Assembly (NCBI RefSeq): GCF_027497215.1
Contig: NZ_CP114904.1
Location: 744,001 to 808,000, forward strand
DNA length: 64,000 nt
Origin: Micromonospora sp. WMMD812
GTDB taxonomy: Bacteria > Actinomycetota > Actinomycetes > Mycobacteriales > Micromonosporaceae
Direction of reading: 5' to 3'
Shown here: piece by piece, positions 45,008-52,670 of the stretch
Layout: each line of letters opens with the position of its first letter
How positions within the stretch are numbered: the stretch's first letter is position 1
Notes under the pieces: model-generated
Databases searched by the model: none
What the model was told of the DNA's origin: nothing
What the model saw: only the letters and a program-made list of their open reading frames with translations
Translations under genes and position numbers: made by a program

Positions 45008-45564
45008 GGGCGCGATTCCTGCCGTTGGCCCTGGCCGTGCTGCTGGGCGGGTGTGGGGTGCCGGCCGACGAGGTTCCCCGTCCCGTCCGGGTGCCGCCCG
45101 GGCCCTTTCCGGTGCCGGTGACCGTCAGCCCGACCACGTCCGAGGGCCGGGTCGACGAGACGCTCTGCTTCGTCCGGGACGACCGGATGGTCCGGGTCCT
45201 GCGGCGGACCGACAGCCTGCCGAGTGTGGACGTCCACCTGCAACACCTGTTGGCCGGGCCCGGTGCGCAGGAACGCGACGACGGCCTGAGCAGCGCCCTG
45301 ACGGGGACGGTCACCCTGGCCGGTGCCCGGCTCGACGGCGGGGTGGCTGAGGTCGACGTTCGCGCGGTCGGCGACGAGACGGGCCGCAACGACGGGGTGC
45401 TCGCCTTCGGCCAGATCGTCTGCACGCTCACCGCACGTGGTGACGTGGACAGGGTCTCCTTCCGGCGCGCCGGACAGCCGTTGGACGTGCCCCGCGCGGA
45501 CGGATCCCTGACCCGGGAACCGCTCACCGCCGCCGACTACGCGGTGCTCACGCTGGACCGCTGA
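45004..45564 (+). CDS. GerMN-domain lipoprotein (LpqB-like)
   Basis: A 186-residue lipoprotein. GTG 45004 overlaps the kinase stop. The signal MRARFLPLALAVLLGGC has a lipobox with Cys at 17. The mature part contains one GerMN-type unit (VHLQHLLAGPGAQERDDG, LAGARLDGGVAEVDV). It is much shorter than LpqB and has no beta-propeller. By analogy it may bind the extracellular part of the kinase and tune it. It is the last gene of the operon, closed by a perfect hairpin at 45624. Confidence 0.85.
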   Translation: MRARFLPLALAVLLGGCGVPADEVPRPVRVPPGPFPVPVTVSPTTSEGRVDETLCFVRDDRMVRVLRRTDSLPSVDVHLQHLLAGPGAQERDDGLSSALTGTVTLAGARLDGGVAEVDVRAVGDETGRNDGVLAFGQIVCTLTARGDVDRVSFRRAGQPLDVPRADGSLTREPLTAADYAVLTLDR

Positions 45565-45623
45565 CGGCCCGGTCCGAAGCTCCGTCGGATCCGGGTGGCC
45601 GTTCGACTCCGCCGTCCGGACGT

Positions 45624-45659
45624 GGGTGGGGTGGCCCGACGCGTCAGGCCACCCCACCC
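45624..45659. terminator. Bidirectional hairpin terminator
   Basis: Perfect 13-base arms GGGTGGGGTGGCC (45624-45636) and GGCCACCCCACCC (45647-45659) with a 10-base loop, between the convergent GerMN lipoprotein and S15 peptidase genes. Confidence 0.75.
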
Positions 45660-45711
45660 CGTCAGTGCTTCGGCCCACCCGCGGCGGGGTGACCGGCTCC
45701 GGGCGGCCGGC

Positions 45712-47589
45712 TCAGAACCCGAGGACGGCCCGTCCGCCGACCATCGGCAGCCGTAGCTCGCTGTCGTGCGGCGCGACCCGCAGTGCGGTGCCGCCGAGCG
45801 GCAGCAGTGTGTACTCCTGGTCGCTGGAGAACACGACCACACCGATCCGGTGGCCGGCCTGGAAGACGTAGTCCTTCGGCTCCAGGGTCCACCGGTAGTC
45901 GTACAGCTTGCCCTGCCGCACCGGCTCGGTGCGGGACGGGCCCTTGCGGTTCTGCGGGTCCATCCAGCCCCGCGTGACCACGGTCGGCGCGGCGGTCGAG
46001 CCGGCCGGGCCGTAGTCGACCAGGTAGACGGTGAGGTTCGCGTCCGGCTTGTTGTCGATCGCCATCCGCAGCCGCATCTCCGGGCGGCCCGAGACGCGGA
46101 CGTTCTGGCCGAGCGCCGGCGAGACGTACGCGAGCCGGTTCGCGCTCGCCGTGTCCGGGTTGGCCACCAGAGTGTCCGGGTGGATGGTCCGGCCCTCGTC
46201 GACGAAGCTCTGCTCGACCTTGCCCTTTGGCGGACGGCCGGAGGTGAGCGTGCCCGGGGCGGTGGCGGTGGTCGCGGCCAGCTTCAGCGCGACCTCACGG
46301 GCGCCCGGGTCGGGCCAGTTGGCGTATGTGGTGTAGACCCGGTCCTCCCGCTGGAGCACCGCGGTCGGCTCGTCCATGATCCCGTTGCGGACGTCCCACA
46401 GCCAGTAGTCGAACCAGCGGTTCTCGGTCTGCTTGTAGGTCCACGTCCGCCCGTCGGGCAGGGTCACCGACGCGTTGCTGCCCGGGCCGCCGTGCCCGCC
46501 CTGGTGCAGCCAGATCTTGCGCGGGACGTGACGCTTGGCCAGCTCGTCCCACCAACCGGCGAAGTGCTCGGTCTTCACGTTCCAGTCGTTGAGGCCGTGC
46601 ACGACGAAGACGCTGGCCGCGACATCCCTGGCGTCGAGGTAGTCACGGTCCCGCCAGAACTCCGAGTAGTCGCCGGTCACCCGGTCCTGCTCCGCGGTGA
46701 GCGCGGCGATCTCGTCGGCGCAGCGCCCCTCGGCCCGCGTCTGGCCGGCCGTGAACTGGGCCAGGATGTCGGTGTCCTCGCCCTGGTACGTCCCGGGCGC
46801 GACGACCAGGCCGTTGGCCCGGTAGTAGTCGTACCAGCTGCTGATCGCGGAGACCGGCACGATGGTCTTGAGGCCCCGGACCCCGGTCGTGGCCACCTGG
46901 TTGGGCAGCGTGCCGTTGTACGAGACGCCGGTCATGCCGACCGCGCCGGTGGTCCAGCCGGCGGTCACCGGTGCGCCGCTCGCGTCGTAGCCCTTCGCCC
47001 GGCCGTTCAGCCAGTCGATGACCGCCTTGGTGCCGAGCGTCTCGGCCTGGTCGCCGCTGGTCGGGCAGCCGTCCGAGTCGCCGGTGCCGACACTCTGGCC
47101 CAGCACCACCGCGTACCCCCGCGGCACGTAGTAGTCGTCCAGCGAGCCGGGCAGGTTCGCCTTGGCCTCCGCGCGTTGGACTCCGAGGTCGAGTGCCCGG
47201 AGACCGGAGCGCCGGGTCAGGCCGTTCTGCGGCAGGTCGTCCACCAGCACGCTCGGGTAGGGCACGTCGCCCCAGGTGTCCTTGCGGTAGGGGCTGTGCT
47301 CGAAGATGACCGGCACCTTGAAGCCCTGGGTGGCGGTCTCCCGGGGCCGGGAGATGTCGATCGCCACCCGATCGAGCCGCCCGTCGTGGTCGGTGTCGAG
47401 GGGAGTCTGTACGTACACCCGCTCCTCGACGGCGTCGGCGAGCGAGAACACCGGCTGGGTCATGCCGTCACGGACCACGATGCCGGGTGCGGCCGAGGGC
47501 TGGGCGGCCGCCGGTGCCGGGGCGCCGCTCAGGACCAGTGCGCCGGACAGGCCGACGCCGAGTAGTGCCAGACAGGGGAGTCGACGCAC
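45712..47589 (-). CDS. Secreted Xaa-Pro dipeptidyl-peptidase (S15 / CocE-NonD)
   Basis: A 625-residue secreted peptidase. GTG 47589 follows AAGGAAGGGAGACGC and begins a signal peptide to about residue 31 (APAAAQ). The alpha/beta-hydrolase triad is Ser in MTGVSYNGTLP, Asp in HGLNDWNVK and His in HQGGHGGPG. The C-terminal jelly-roll domain (RMAIDNKPDANLTVYLVDYG) is that of S15 enzymes. A DTDHDGRLD loop near residue 66 resembles the Ca-binding text common in this family. It removes X-Pro dipeptides outside the cell, probably with the trypsin and metalloprotease of this window. Confidence 0.9.
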   Translation of the reverse strand: MRRLPCLALLGVGLSGALVLSGAPAPAAAQPSAAPGIVVRDGMTQPVFSLADAVEERVYVQTPLDTDHDGRLDRVAIDISRPRETATQGFKVPVIFEHSPYRKDTWGDVPYPSVLVDDLPQNGLTRRSGLRALDLGVQRAEAKANLPGSLDDYYVPRGYAVVLGQSVGTGDSDGCPTSGDQAETLGTKAVIDWLNGRAKGYDASGAPVTAGWTTGAVGMTGVSYNGTLPNQVATTGVRGLKTIVPVSAISSWYDYYRANGLVVAPGTYQGEDTDILAQFTAGQTRAEGRCADEIAALTAEQDRVTGDYSEFWRDRDYLDARDVAASVFVVHGLNDWNVKTEHFAGWWDELAKRHVPRKIWLHQGGHGGPGSNASVTLPDGRTWTYKQTENRWFDYWLWDVRNGIMDEPTAVLQREDRVYTTYANWPDPGAREVALKLAATTATAPGTLTSGRPPKGKVEQSFVDEGRTIHPDTLVANPDTASANRLAYVSPALGQNVRVSGRPEMRLRMAIDNKPDANLTVYLVDYGPAGSTAAPTVVTRGWMDPQNRKGPSRTEPVRQGKLYDYRWTLEPKDYVFQAGHRIGVVVFSSDQEYTLLPLGGTALRVAPHDSELRLPMVGGRAVLGF

Positions 47590-47797
47590 GCGCGTCTCCC
47601 TTCCTTCGGGCTGGTGGCCGCGGGCGGCCAGGGATGGCTGACGAAGATCCATTCATTGACATGCTAGGTCCGGTCGGCGGTCCCGTCGATCACCTCCGGG
47701 AGCGGGATGCCCCTCCACCGTGGATGGCGGGAGTGGCGGGCCCGTCCGAGGCATCCGGTGCGGCGACGACCACGAGGCACGCGGATGCGCTAAACTG

Positions 47798-47817
47798 CAA
47801 ACACCGTTCGCGGTTTG
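47798..47817. promoter_or_regulatory. Possible operator/promoter of the alpha/beta hydrolase gene
   Basis: Arms CAAAC (47798-47802) and GTTTG (47813-47817) flank a 10-base spacer, with an AT-rich TAAACT at 47791-47796 that could be a -10 box. It is 22 bases before the start codon at 47839. Function is a guess. Confidence 0.3.
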
Positions 47818-47838
47818 AGGATCGGAGGGGAGCGGGTC

Positions 47839-48675
47839 ATGGAGCGGATCACGGCACCCGACGGGGCGGTCATCGTCCTGCACACCACGGGCTCCGGCCC
47901 GGGTGTCGTCCTGGTGCACGGCGGAGGGATCACGATCCACGAGTACCGGCGGCTGGTCGTCCGGCTCGCCGAGCGGTTCACGGTGCACCGGTACAACCGG
48001 CGCGGTCGCGCCGACGCCCCGCCGAGGCGCGAGCCCTACTCGGTCGAGCAGGAGATCGAGGACCTGGGCGCCGTGCTGGAGCACACCGGCGCGCGCAACG
48101 TCCTCGGCCACAGCTACGGAGGCTTCGTCGCCCTGCGGGCCGCGCTGCGCCTGCCGATTGACCGGCTCGCCCTCTACGACGGCGCGTTCTGCCTCGGCGG
48201 CACCCCGTCGTTCGCCTACCTCGACGCCGCGGACGAGGCGATCCGCGACGGCGACATCGCGAAGGCGCTGGCGATCGTCGGCGCCGGCGTCAACACCCAG
48301 TCCGGCGCGGCGCGGCTGCCGCTCGGCGTGCGCACCGCCGTCACCCGGGCGTTCCTGCGCACGCCCGTCGGTCGCACGATGGGTGCCCTGCTGCCGATGA
48401 CGCTGTTCGAGACCCGGCAAATCGTGGCCCACGACGGGCCGCCCGAGCAGTACGCGGGCGTGACGGCCGAGGTTCTGCTGGCCTGCGGCGACCACGCGCC
48501 GGCCTACTTCGCCGAGCACAACGACGCGCTGGCCCGCGTCATACCCGGCGCCCGGACGCTCCGCGTCCCCCGCAGCCGCCACGACGCCATCGCCGTCGCG
48601 CACCCACGGCTCGTCGACCCGATCGCCGCGTTCCTCGGCGCTCCGCTGGCACCGAAACGGGCGGGTCAGGTGTAG
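47839..48675 (+). CDS. Alpha/beta hydrolase
   Basis: A 278-residue alpha/beta-hydrolase. ATG 47839 follows GGAGGGGAGCGGGTC. The oxyanion strand VVLVHGGGITIHEYR and the nucleophile elbow LGHSYGGF (Ser) are clear, and RHDAIAVAHP provides the catalytic His. The acid is probably Asp in ACGDHAP. No signal peptide. The substrate is unknown; haloperoxidase/esterase-like relatives are common. It is monocistronic between two convergent secreted-protein genes. Confidence 0.88.
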   Translation: MERITAPDGAVIVLHTTGSGPGVVLVHGGGITIHEYRRLVVRLAERFTVHRYNRRGRADAPPRREPYSVEQEIEDLGAVLEHTGARNVLGHSYGGFVALRAALRLPIDRLALYDGAFCLGGTPSFAYLDAADEAIRDGDIAKALAIVGAGVNTQSGAARLPLGVRTAVTRAFLRTPVGRTMGALLPMTLFETRQIVAHDGPPEQYAGVTAEVLLACGDHAPAYFAEHNDALARVIPGARTLRVPRSRHDAIAVAHPRLVDPIAAFLGAPLAPKRAGQV

Positions 48676-48685
48676 CGCGGCCCTG

Positions 48686-48716
48686 CGCGGCGGCCGTCGT
48701 GCGGGCGGCCGCCGTG
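48686..48716. terminator. Hairpin terminator
   Basis: Arms GGCGGCC (48689-48695) and GGCCGCC (48707-48713), extendable by one pair, between the convergent alpha/beta hydrolase and the beta-propeller lipoprotein. Confidence 0.4.
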
Positions 48717-48730
48717 CCCCGCGCCGCGGC

Positions 48731-49987
48731 TCAGGCGGTCCCGGCCAGGCCACGCAGGCCCACGAGGCCGGTCACGGCGGCGCGGCCGAGTTCGGCCCCG
48801 GTGGCGGGATCGTGCCAGCTCACGGCGCCGGGCTGGCCGACGTACAGGCGGGCACCGTCGCGGCTCAGCACGAGACCGGTCACGCGCTCCGGAACCGGCC
48901 ACTCGGCGGCCACCCCCAGACGCGCGAGGTCCACCGTGCGCACCGTCGGGCCGGCGCCGACGAACAGGCGGTCGTGGTCGGCGGCCGAGTGGGCGAGGCC
49001 GGCGCCCGAGGCGACGGTGGCCGTCCGGCGTACCGTCAGCTCCTGGGCGGAGATCTCCGCGACGGTGCCCGACGCCACGTCGGCCACGAACAACCGACGT
49101 CCGTCGGGAGTGACCGCTGTCGTGTGGCAGCTCGCCGGCCCCGCCCCGAACGGATGCGGCAGGTCCACGCAGTACGCCCAGCGTTCCACCAGGTTCAGCG
49201 TGTGCACGAACGCGTGCACGTTGCCCGGCCGTCCACTGACCAGGTCGCGGGTGTGCCGGTGGTCGTCCTGGTGGGTGTAGAGCGTGTAGAGGGTGGTCCG
49301 GTCCGGTGCGAGCACGGCCTGCCGCCCGTCGCCGCGCATCTCCTCCTCGGCGCCGGGCGGGACCGGCACCTTGGCGCGGGTGGACAGCGGGCCGGGCGCC
49401 GTCGTGGCGAGATCGACGACACGGACCCGGTAGCGGTCCGGCGCCGCCGGCGGAAGCCACTCCAGGACGAACAGCCCACCGCGATCATCGGTGAACGCCT
49501 CCGGCACGAAGTTGCCGGGCAGCTCCAGCCGCTGCCGGACCCCGCCGGCGTCGGCGATCAGCACCGGCGTCACGGCCCGCCCGCCGGGGCGACCCTCGGT
49601 GACACCGACCTCGTCCGCGGTGAGCGCCACCAGGGTGCCGTCGGCCGAGACGGCCTGCGGTGTCCAGCGGCCCGGCAGCGCGACACGCCGGGAGGCGTGG
49701 CCGGTGGCGGTGTCGACCCGGAAGAAGGCCGTGTCGGCGCCGGCGGCCGCGGTGCCGTAGATCGCCCGCCCGTCGGCGGTCGCGAGGGAGCGCGGGATGG
49801 TCTGCCGGCCGGCGCCCCGCAGCACGCCGAGCCCACCCTCCAGCTCCACCAGCAGCGGGTCGGGCACGGCGACCGCGGGGGCCGCGGTCCGCCTCCGTGC
49901 GGCATCGCAGCCGACCAGCGCGGCCGCGCCGGCGCCGGCGAGCGCGGTCAGGACGGTACGGCGCGAGATCGAGATGTTCGCCATCAT
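48731..49987 (-). CDS. Secreted beta-propeller lipoprotein (Tat-exported)
   Basis: A 418-residue exported protein. ATG 49987 (or the adjacent ATG at 49984) begins MANISISRRTVLTALAG with a twin-Arg motif, then a lipobox LVGC near residue 27. The mature protein is a series of WD40/YVTN-like strands (GRWTPQAVSADGTLVAL, TAVTPDGRRLFVADV, VTGLVLSRDGARLYVGQ), a propeller with no recognisable catalytic residues. A charged DDHRHTRD loop is present. It is divergent from the sigma factor gene and shares its promoter region. Confidence 0.75.
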   Translation of the reverse strand: MMANISISRRTVLTALAGAGAAALVGCDAARRRTAAPAVAVPDPLLVELEGGLGVLRGAGRQTIPRSLATADGRAIYGTAAAGADTAFFRVDTATGHASRRVALPGRWTPQAVSADGTLVALTADEVGVTEGRPGGRAVTPVLIADAGGVRQRLELPGNFVPEAFTDDRGGLFVLEWLPPAAPDRYRVRVVDLATTAPGPLSTRAKVPVPPGAEEEMRGDGRQAVLAPDRTTLYTLYTHQDDHRHTRDLVSGRPGNVHAFVHTLNLVERWAYCVDLPHPFGAGPASCHTTAVTPDGRRLFVADVASGTVAEISAQELTVRRTATVASGAGLAHSAADHDRLFVGAGPTVRTVDLARLGVAAEWPVPERVTGLVLSRDGARLYVGQPGAVSWHDPATGAELGRAAVTGLVGLRGLAGTA

Positions 49988-50059
49988 GTCGGGGTGACAC
50001 CGCCGGGCCCGGGGGAGTTCCGCCCGCCGGGGTGGAACCCGCACGCCGTGAGCGGTGTC

Positions 50060-50641
50060 ATGAGCGTGACGTCACCGGAGGTACCACTGGACGACGACGA
50101 GTTCGTCACCCGCGCCCAGGCCGGCGACCGGGAGGCCTACGAGTACCTGGTCGCCCGGCACACCGCGTCCGCGTACCGGACGGCGGTGCTGCTCGGCGCG
50201 GGCTCGGACGCGGAGGACGTCACCCAGGAGGCGTTCGTGAAGGGTTACCGGAAGCTCTCCCGCTACCGGGGCGAGTCGTCCTTCCGCTCCTGGATCCTCG
50301 CGATCGTGGCGAACGAGACCCGCAACCTGCACCGGTCGCGCGGTCGGCGGGACGGCCTCGTCCTGCGGGCCGCGGCGGTGAACCCGGACCCGGAGTTCAT
50401 CGACGACGGCGCCGTCGGCGCCGTGCTGGCCGCGGAACGTCGCGCCATGCTGGTCCGGGCGCTGCGCCTGCTACCGGTGAAGGACCGCGAGGTCATCGTG
50501 TGCCGGTTCTTCCTCGATCTCAGCGAGGACGAGACGGTGACGATGCTGGGCTGGCCCCGGGGGACGGTGAAGTCGCGGACGTCCCGGGCGCTGGCGAAGC
50601 TGCGGGGCCTGCTCGACCGCCAGGAGGTCCACGGTGGATGA
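50060..50641 (+). CDS. ECF-type RNA polymerase sigma factor (sigma-70 family)
   Basis: A 193-residue ECF sigma factor. Region 2 reads DAEDVTQEAFVKGYRKLSRY then SFRSWILAIVANETRN, and region 4 LPVKDREVIVCRFFLDLSED with WPRGTVKSRTSRALAKLR as the DNA-binding helix. ATG 50060 has no strong ribosome site; an in-frame GTG at 50048 is a further choice. The stop overlaps the next gene, GTG 50634, which encodes a single-helix membrane protein, an arrangement usual for a sigma/anti-sigma pair. The beta-propeller lipoprotein is divergently transcribed. Confidence 0.88.
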   Translation: MSVTSPEVPLDDDEFVTRAQAGDREAYEYLVARHTASAYRTAVLLGAGSDAEDVTQEAFVKGYRKLSRYRGESSFRSWILAIVANETRNLHRSRGRRDGLVLRAAAVNPDPEFIDDGAVGAVLAAERRAMLVRALRLLPVKDREVIVCRFFLDLSEDETVTMLGWPRGTVKSRTSRALAKLRGLLDRQEVHGG

Positions 50642-51383
50642 CCTCGAGCGCGAGCTGCGCGACCTGTCCTCGTGGCTGGAGACACCCGAGCCGCCGGAGA
50701 TCACCGCCCGGGTACGCGCCCGGATCGCGGCCCCGATGCCGCGGCGCCTCCGGACCGCCGGCCCGGCGCCGCGGCGGCGGCGATGGCGGTACTACCTCGG
50801 CGCGACGCTCGTCGCGCTGGTCGTCGCGGTGCTGCCGCCCGGGCGGGCCGCGGTGGCCGACGTCGTGGCCGGGCTGCTGCGGTTCGCCGGTGTCACCATC
50901 ACGACCTCGCCCACGCCGGCGCCGCCCACCAGCACGCCGTCGCCGCTGCCGTCGCAGCAGGCCGTCGCCCTGCACGAGGCGCAGCGGATGGTGCTGTTCC
51001 CGATCCTCACCCCCGCGCGGCTGGGCCCGGCCGAGCGGATCGAGGTGGCCGACCCGGACGACGCGGGCGCCTACCGGGTGGCCACCCTCCTCTACCGCGG
51101 GGGAGCGCTGCGCATCGACGCCTTCGACGGCCGACTCGACCCGGTCTTCCAGAAGCAGGCCAGCGGACCAGGTACGGAAATGGTCCAGGTCGACGCAGGC
51201 TTCGCGGTCTGGGTCGCCGGCCCCCACACCCTGACGTACGTCGATCGCAGCGGCCGGGCCCGCACGGAGACCGCGCGGCTCGCCACCTCGACCCTGATCT
51301 GGGAGAGGGCCGGCGTGAGCTACCGGCTCGAAGGCGACCTCACCCAGCGAGAGGCGATCGCGATCGCCAACTCGGTGGCGTAG
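50634..51383 (+). CDS. Putative membrane anti-sigma factor
   Basis: A 249-residue protein. The GTG overlaps the sigma-factor stop. Residues 1-45 are acidic then Arg-rich (DDLERELRDLSSWLETPEP, PRRLRTAGPAPRRRR), followed by one transmembrane helix (YYLGATLVALVVAVLPPG) and a Thr/Pro-rich stretch and an extracellular domain with strands and no Cys. There is no HxxxCxxC zinc motif of typical ZAS anti-sigmas. Position and topology suggest regulation of the sigma factor from the membrane, but the family is not recognised. Confidence 0.65.
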   Translation: MDDLERELRDLSSWLETPEPPEITARVRARIAAPMPRRLRTAGPAPRRRRWRYYLGATLVALVVAVLPPGRAAVADVVAGLLRFAGVTITTSPTPAPPTSTPSPLPSQQAVALHEAQRMVLFPILTPARLGPAERIEVADPDDAGAYRVATLLYRGGALRIDAFDGRLDPVFQKQASGPGTEMVQVDAGFAVWVAGPHTLTYVDRSGRARTETARLATSTLIWERAGVSYRLEGDLTQREAIAIANSVA

Positions 51384-51488
51384 CCGGGCCTCGACGGCCG
51401 GTGGGCGCCGGTCGACGGGATTCGACCGATCGCCGCGATTGACAAGTGCCGCTAGCGTCGCCGGCACCTACCCGGATCGGGGGCGTCG

Positions 51489-52283
51489 ATGGTGGATCGG
51501 GCGGAGTTCGGGCGGCGGCCTCGGTCGGTGACGGTCGCCGTGGCGCTGATGGCCATCGTGTCCGTCGGGTATCTGGTCGACGCGGCGGCGATCCTCAGCG
51601 GCGCCTCCGCTTATCCGGACCGGGTACGCGACGCCATGATCGCCGCAGAGATCGACCCACGCGCGGTCGAGGTGCTCCGACCGCTGGTCTCGGTGCTGCC
51701 GTACGGCGCGGCGGGGATCACCGCCGTGGCGGCGGTGATCCTCCTGGGTGTCGCGTTGTGGGTGCGGGCGGGAAGTTTCGTGGGCCGCATCTTCGCGTGG
51801 GTCACGACGGGACTGTCCCTGGTGTGCGGCCTCGGTGCCCTCGGCTCGTCCGGTACGGTCGCCTTCAGCGGCATCGCCCGGGTGTCCGCCTACAGCAGCG
51901 ACGAGTCCGGGACCTTCACCTTCGCCCAGTCGTTGCCGGACGCGTACCCGCCGGCCTACCGCCACCTCAGCACCGCCGTGGGCCTCGCCGCGATGCTCGC
52001 CCTGATCGTCGTCGCCGTGCTGCTCGCGCGCCCCGCGGCCAACCGCTTCTTCCGCCCGTTCGTGGAGCTGACCGTCGCCCAGGCCTCGGCCGCCCGGACG
52101 GCCCCGACCATCCCGATCGGCACGACCGAGTCGAGCGCGTGGGTCGGTGCGGCCGCCGCGCCGGCCCCGCCGACGGACGGACCGGCAGCCGAACTGGCGC
52201 TGCTGATCCGGAAGCACCAACGCGGCGAGTTGACTGACGAGGAGTTCACCGCTGCCCGCGACGACCTGCTCGGTGGCCGCTGA
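51489..52283 (+). CDS. Membrane protein with C-terminal SHOCT domain
   Basis: A 264-residue protein. ATG 51489 follows GGATCGGGGGCGTCG. Four hydrophobic helices (about 16-38, 65-88, 98-118, 158-178) are followed by an Ala/Pro/Thr-rich cytoplasmic linker and a C-terminal SHOCT-type helix pair (LLIRKHQRGELTDEEFTAARDDLLG). SHOCT tails are thought to promote oligomerisation. The function is unknown, and it stands alone before the NRPS operon. Confidence 0.75.
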   Translation: MVDRAEFGRRPRSVTVAVALMAIVSVGYLVDAAAILSGASAYPDRVRDAMIAAEIDPRAVEVLRPLVSVLPYGAAGITAVAAVILLGVALWVRAGSFVGRIFAWVTTGLSLVCGLGALGSSGTVAFSGIARVSAYSSDESGTFTFAQSLPDAYPPAYRHLSTAVGLAAMLALIVVAVLLARPAANRFFRPFVELTVAQASAARTAPTIPIGTTESSAWVGAAAAPAPPTDGPAAELALLIRKHQRGELTDEEFTAARDDLLGGR

Positions 52284-52670
52284 CCGCCGCTCGCGCGAGC
52301 CTTCGCCAGGGGACGCGCGAGCCGGGCGGCGACGAACGCCCTTACAGGCAACGACGGCGCGGCGTCCGGGTTGCTGTCTGACTGTCTCGCCGATCAGCTG
52401 ATCGACCGATCAGTCACCTGACTGCTGCATCAGTCAGCAGATTTGCGCGGATCTCGGCGGTTCGGGCCATGCCGGTCGGGGAGCTTTGCTAGCTTCGTGA
52501 AGCCTTGTCGGGGTTACGGCATAAACACCGCATTGTCGATATATGCCGCGATCATCGCTCCGCCGGATCTCTCGGTGCCGCCTTCCTGGCAGTCGACCCG
52601 AGGTCCGACACGGTGTCGCCACATGGCACGGGTGGTTCGAGCGTGGTCAGCGCAGGAGGTTCGCGTTTCC
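52284..52670 (+). promoter_or_regulatory. Control region upstream of the Pls-type NRPS operon
   Basis: This 387-base gap holds a perfect 12-base palindrome GATCAGCTGATC (52392-52403), a CTGACTG/CAGTCAG stem (52418-52424 with 52431-52437) around a 6-base loop, and repeated GATC-A/C-G words between. Such stacking of dyads over 45 bases fits a regulated promoter. Downstream of these lies an AT-richer stretch (GCATAAACACCGC, GATATATGCCGC) around 52520-52548 that could be a -10 region. No regulator is adjacent. Confidence 0.5.
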
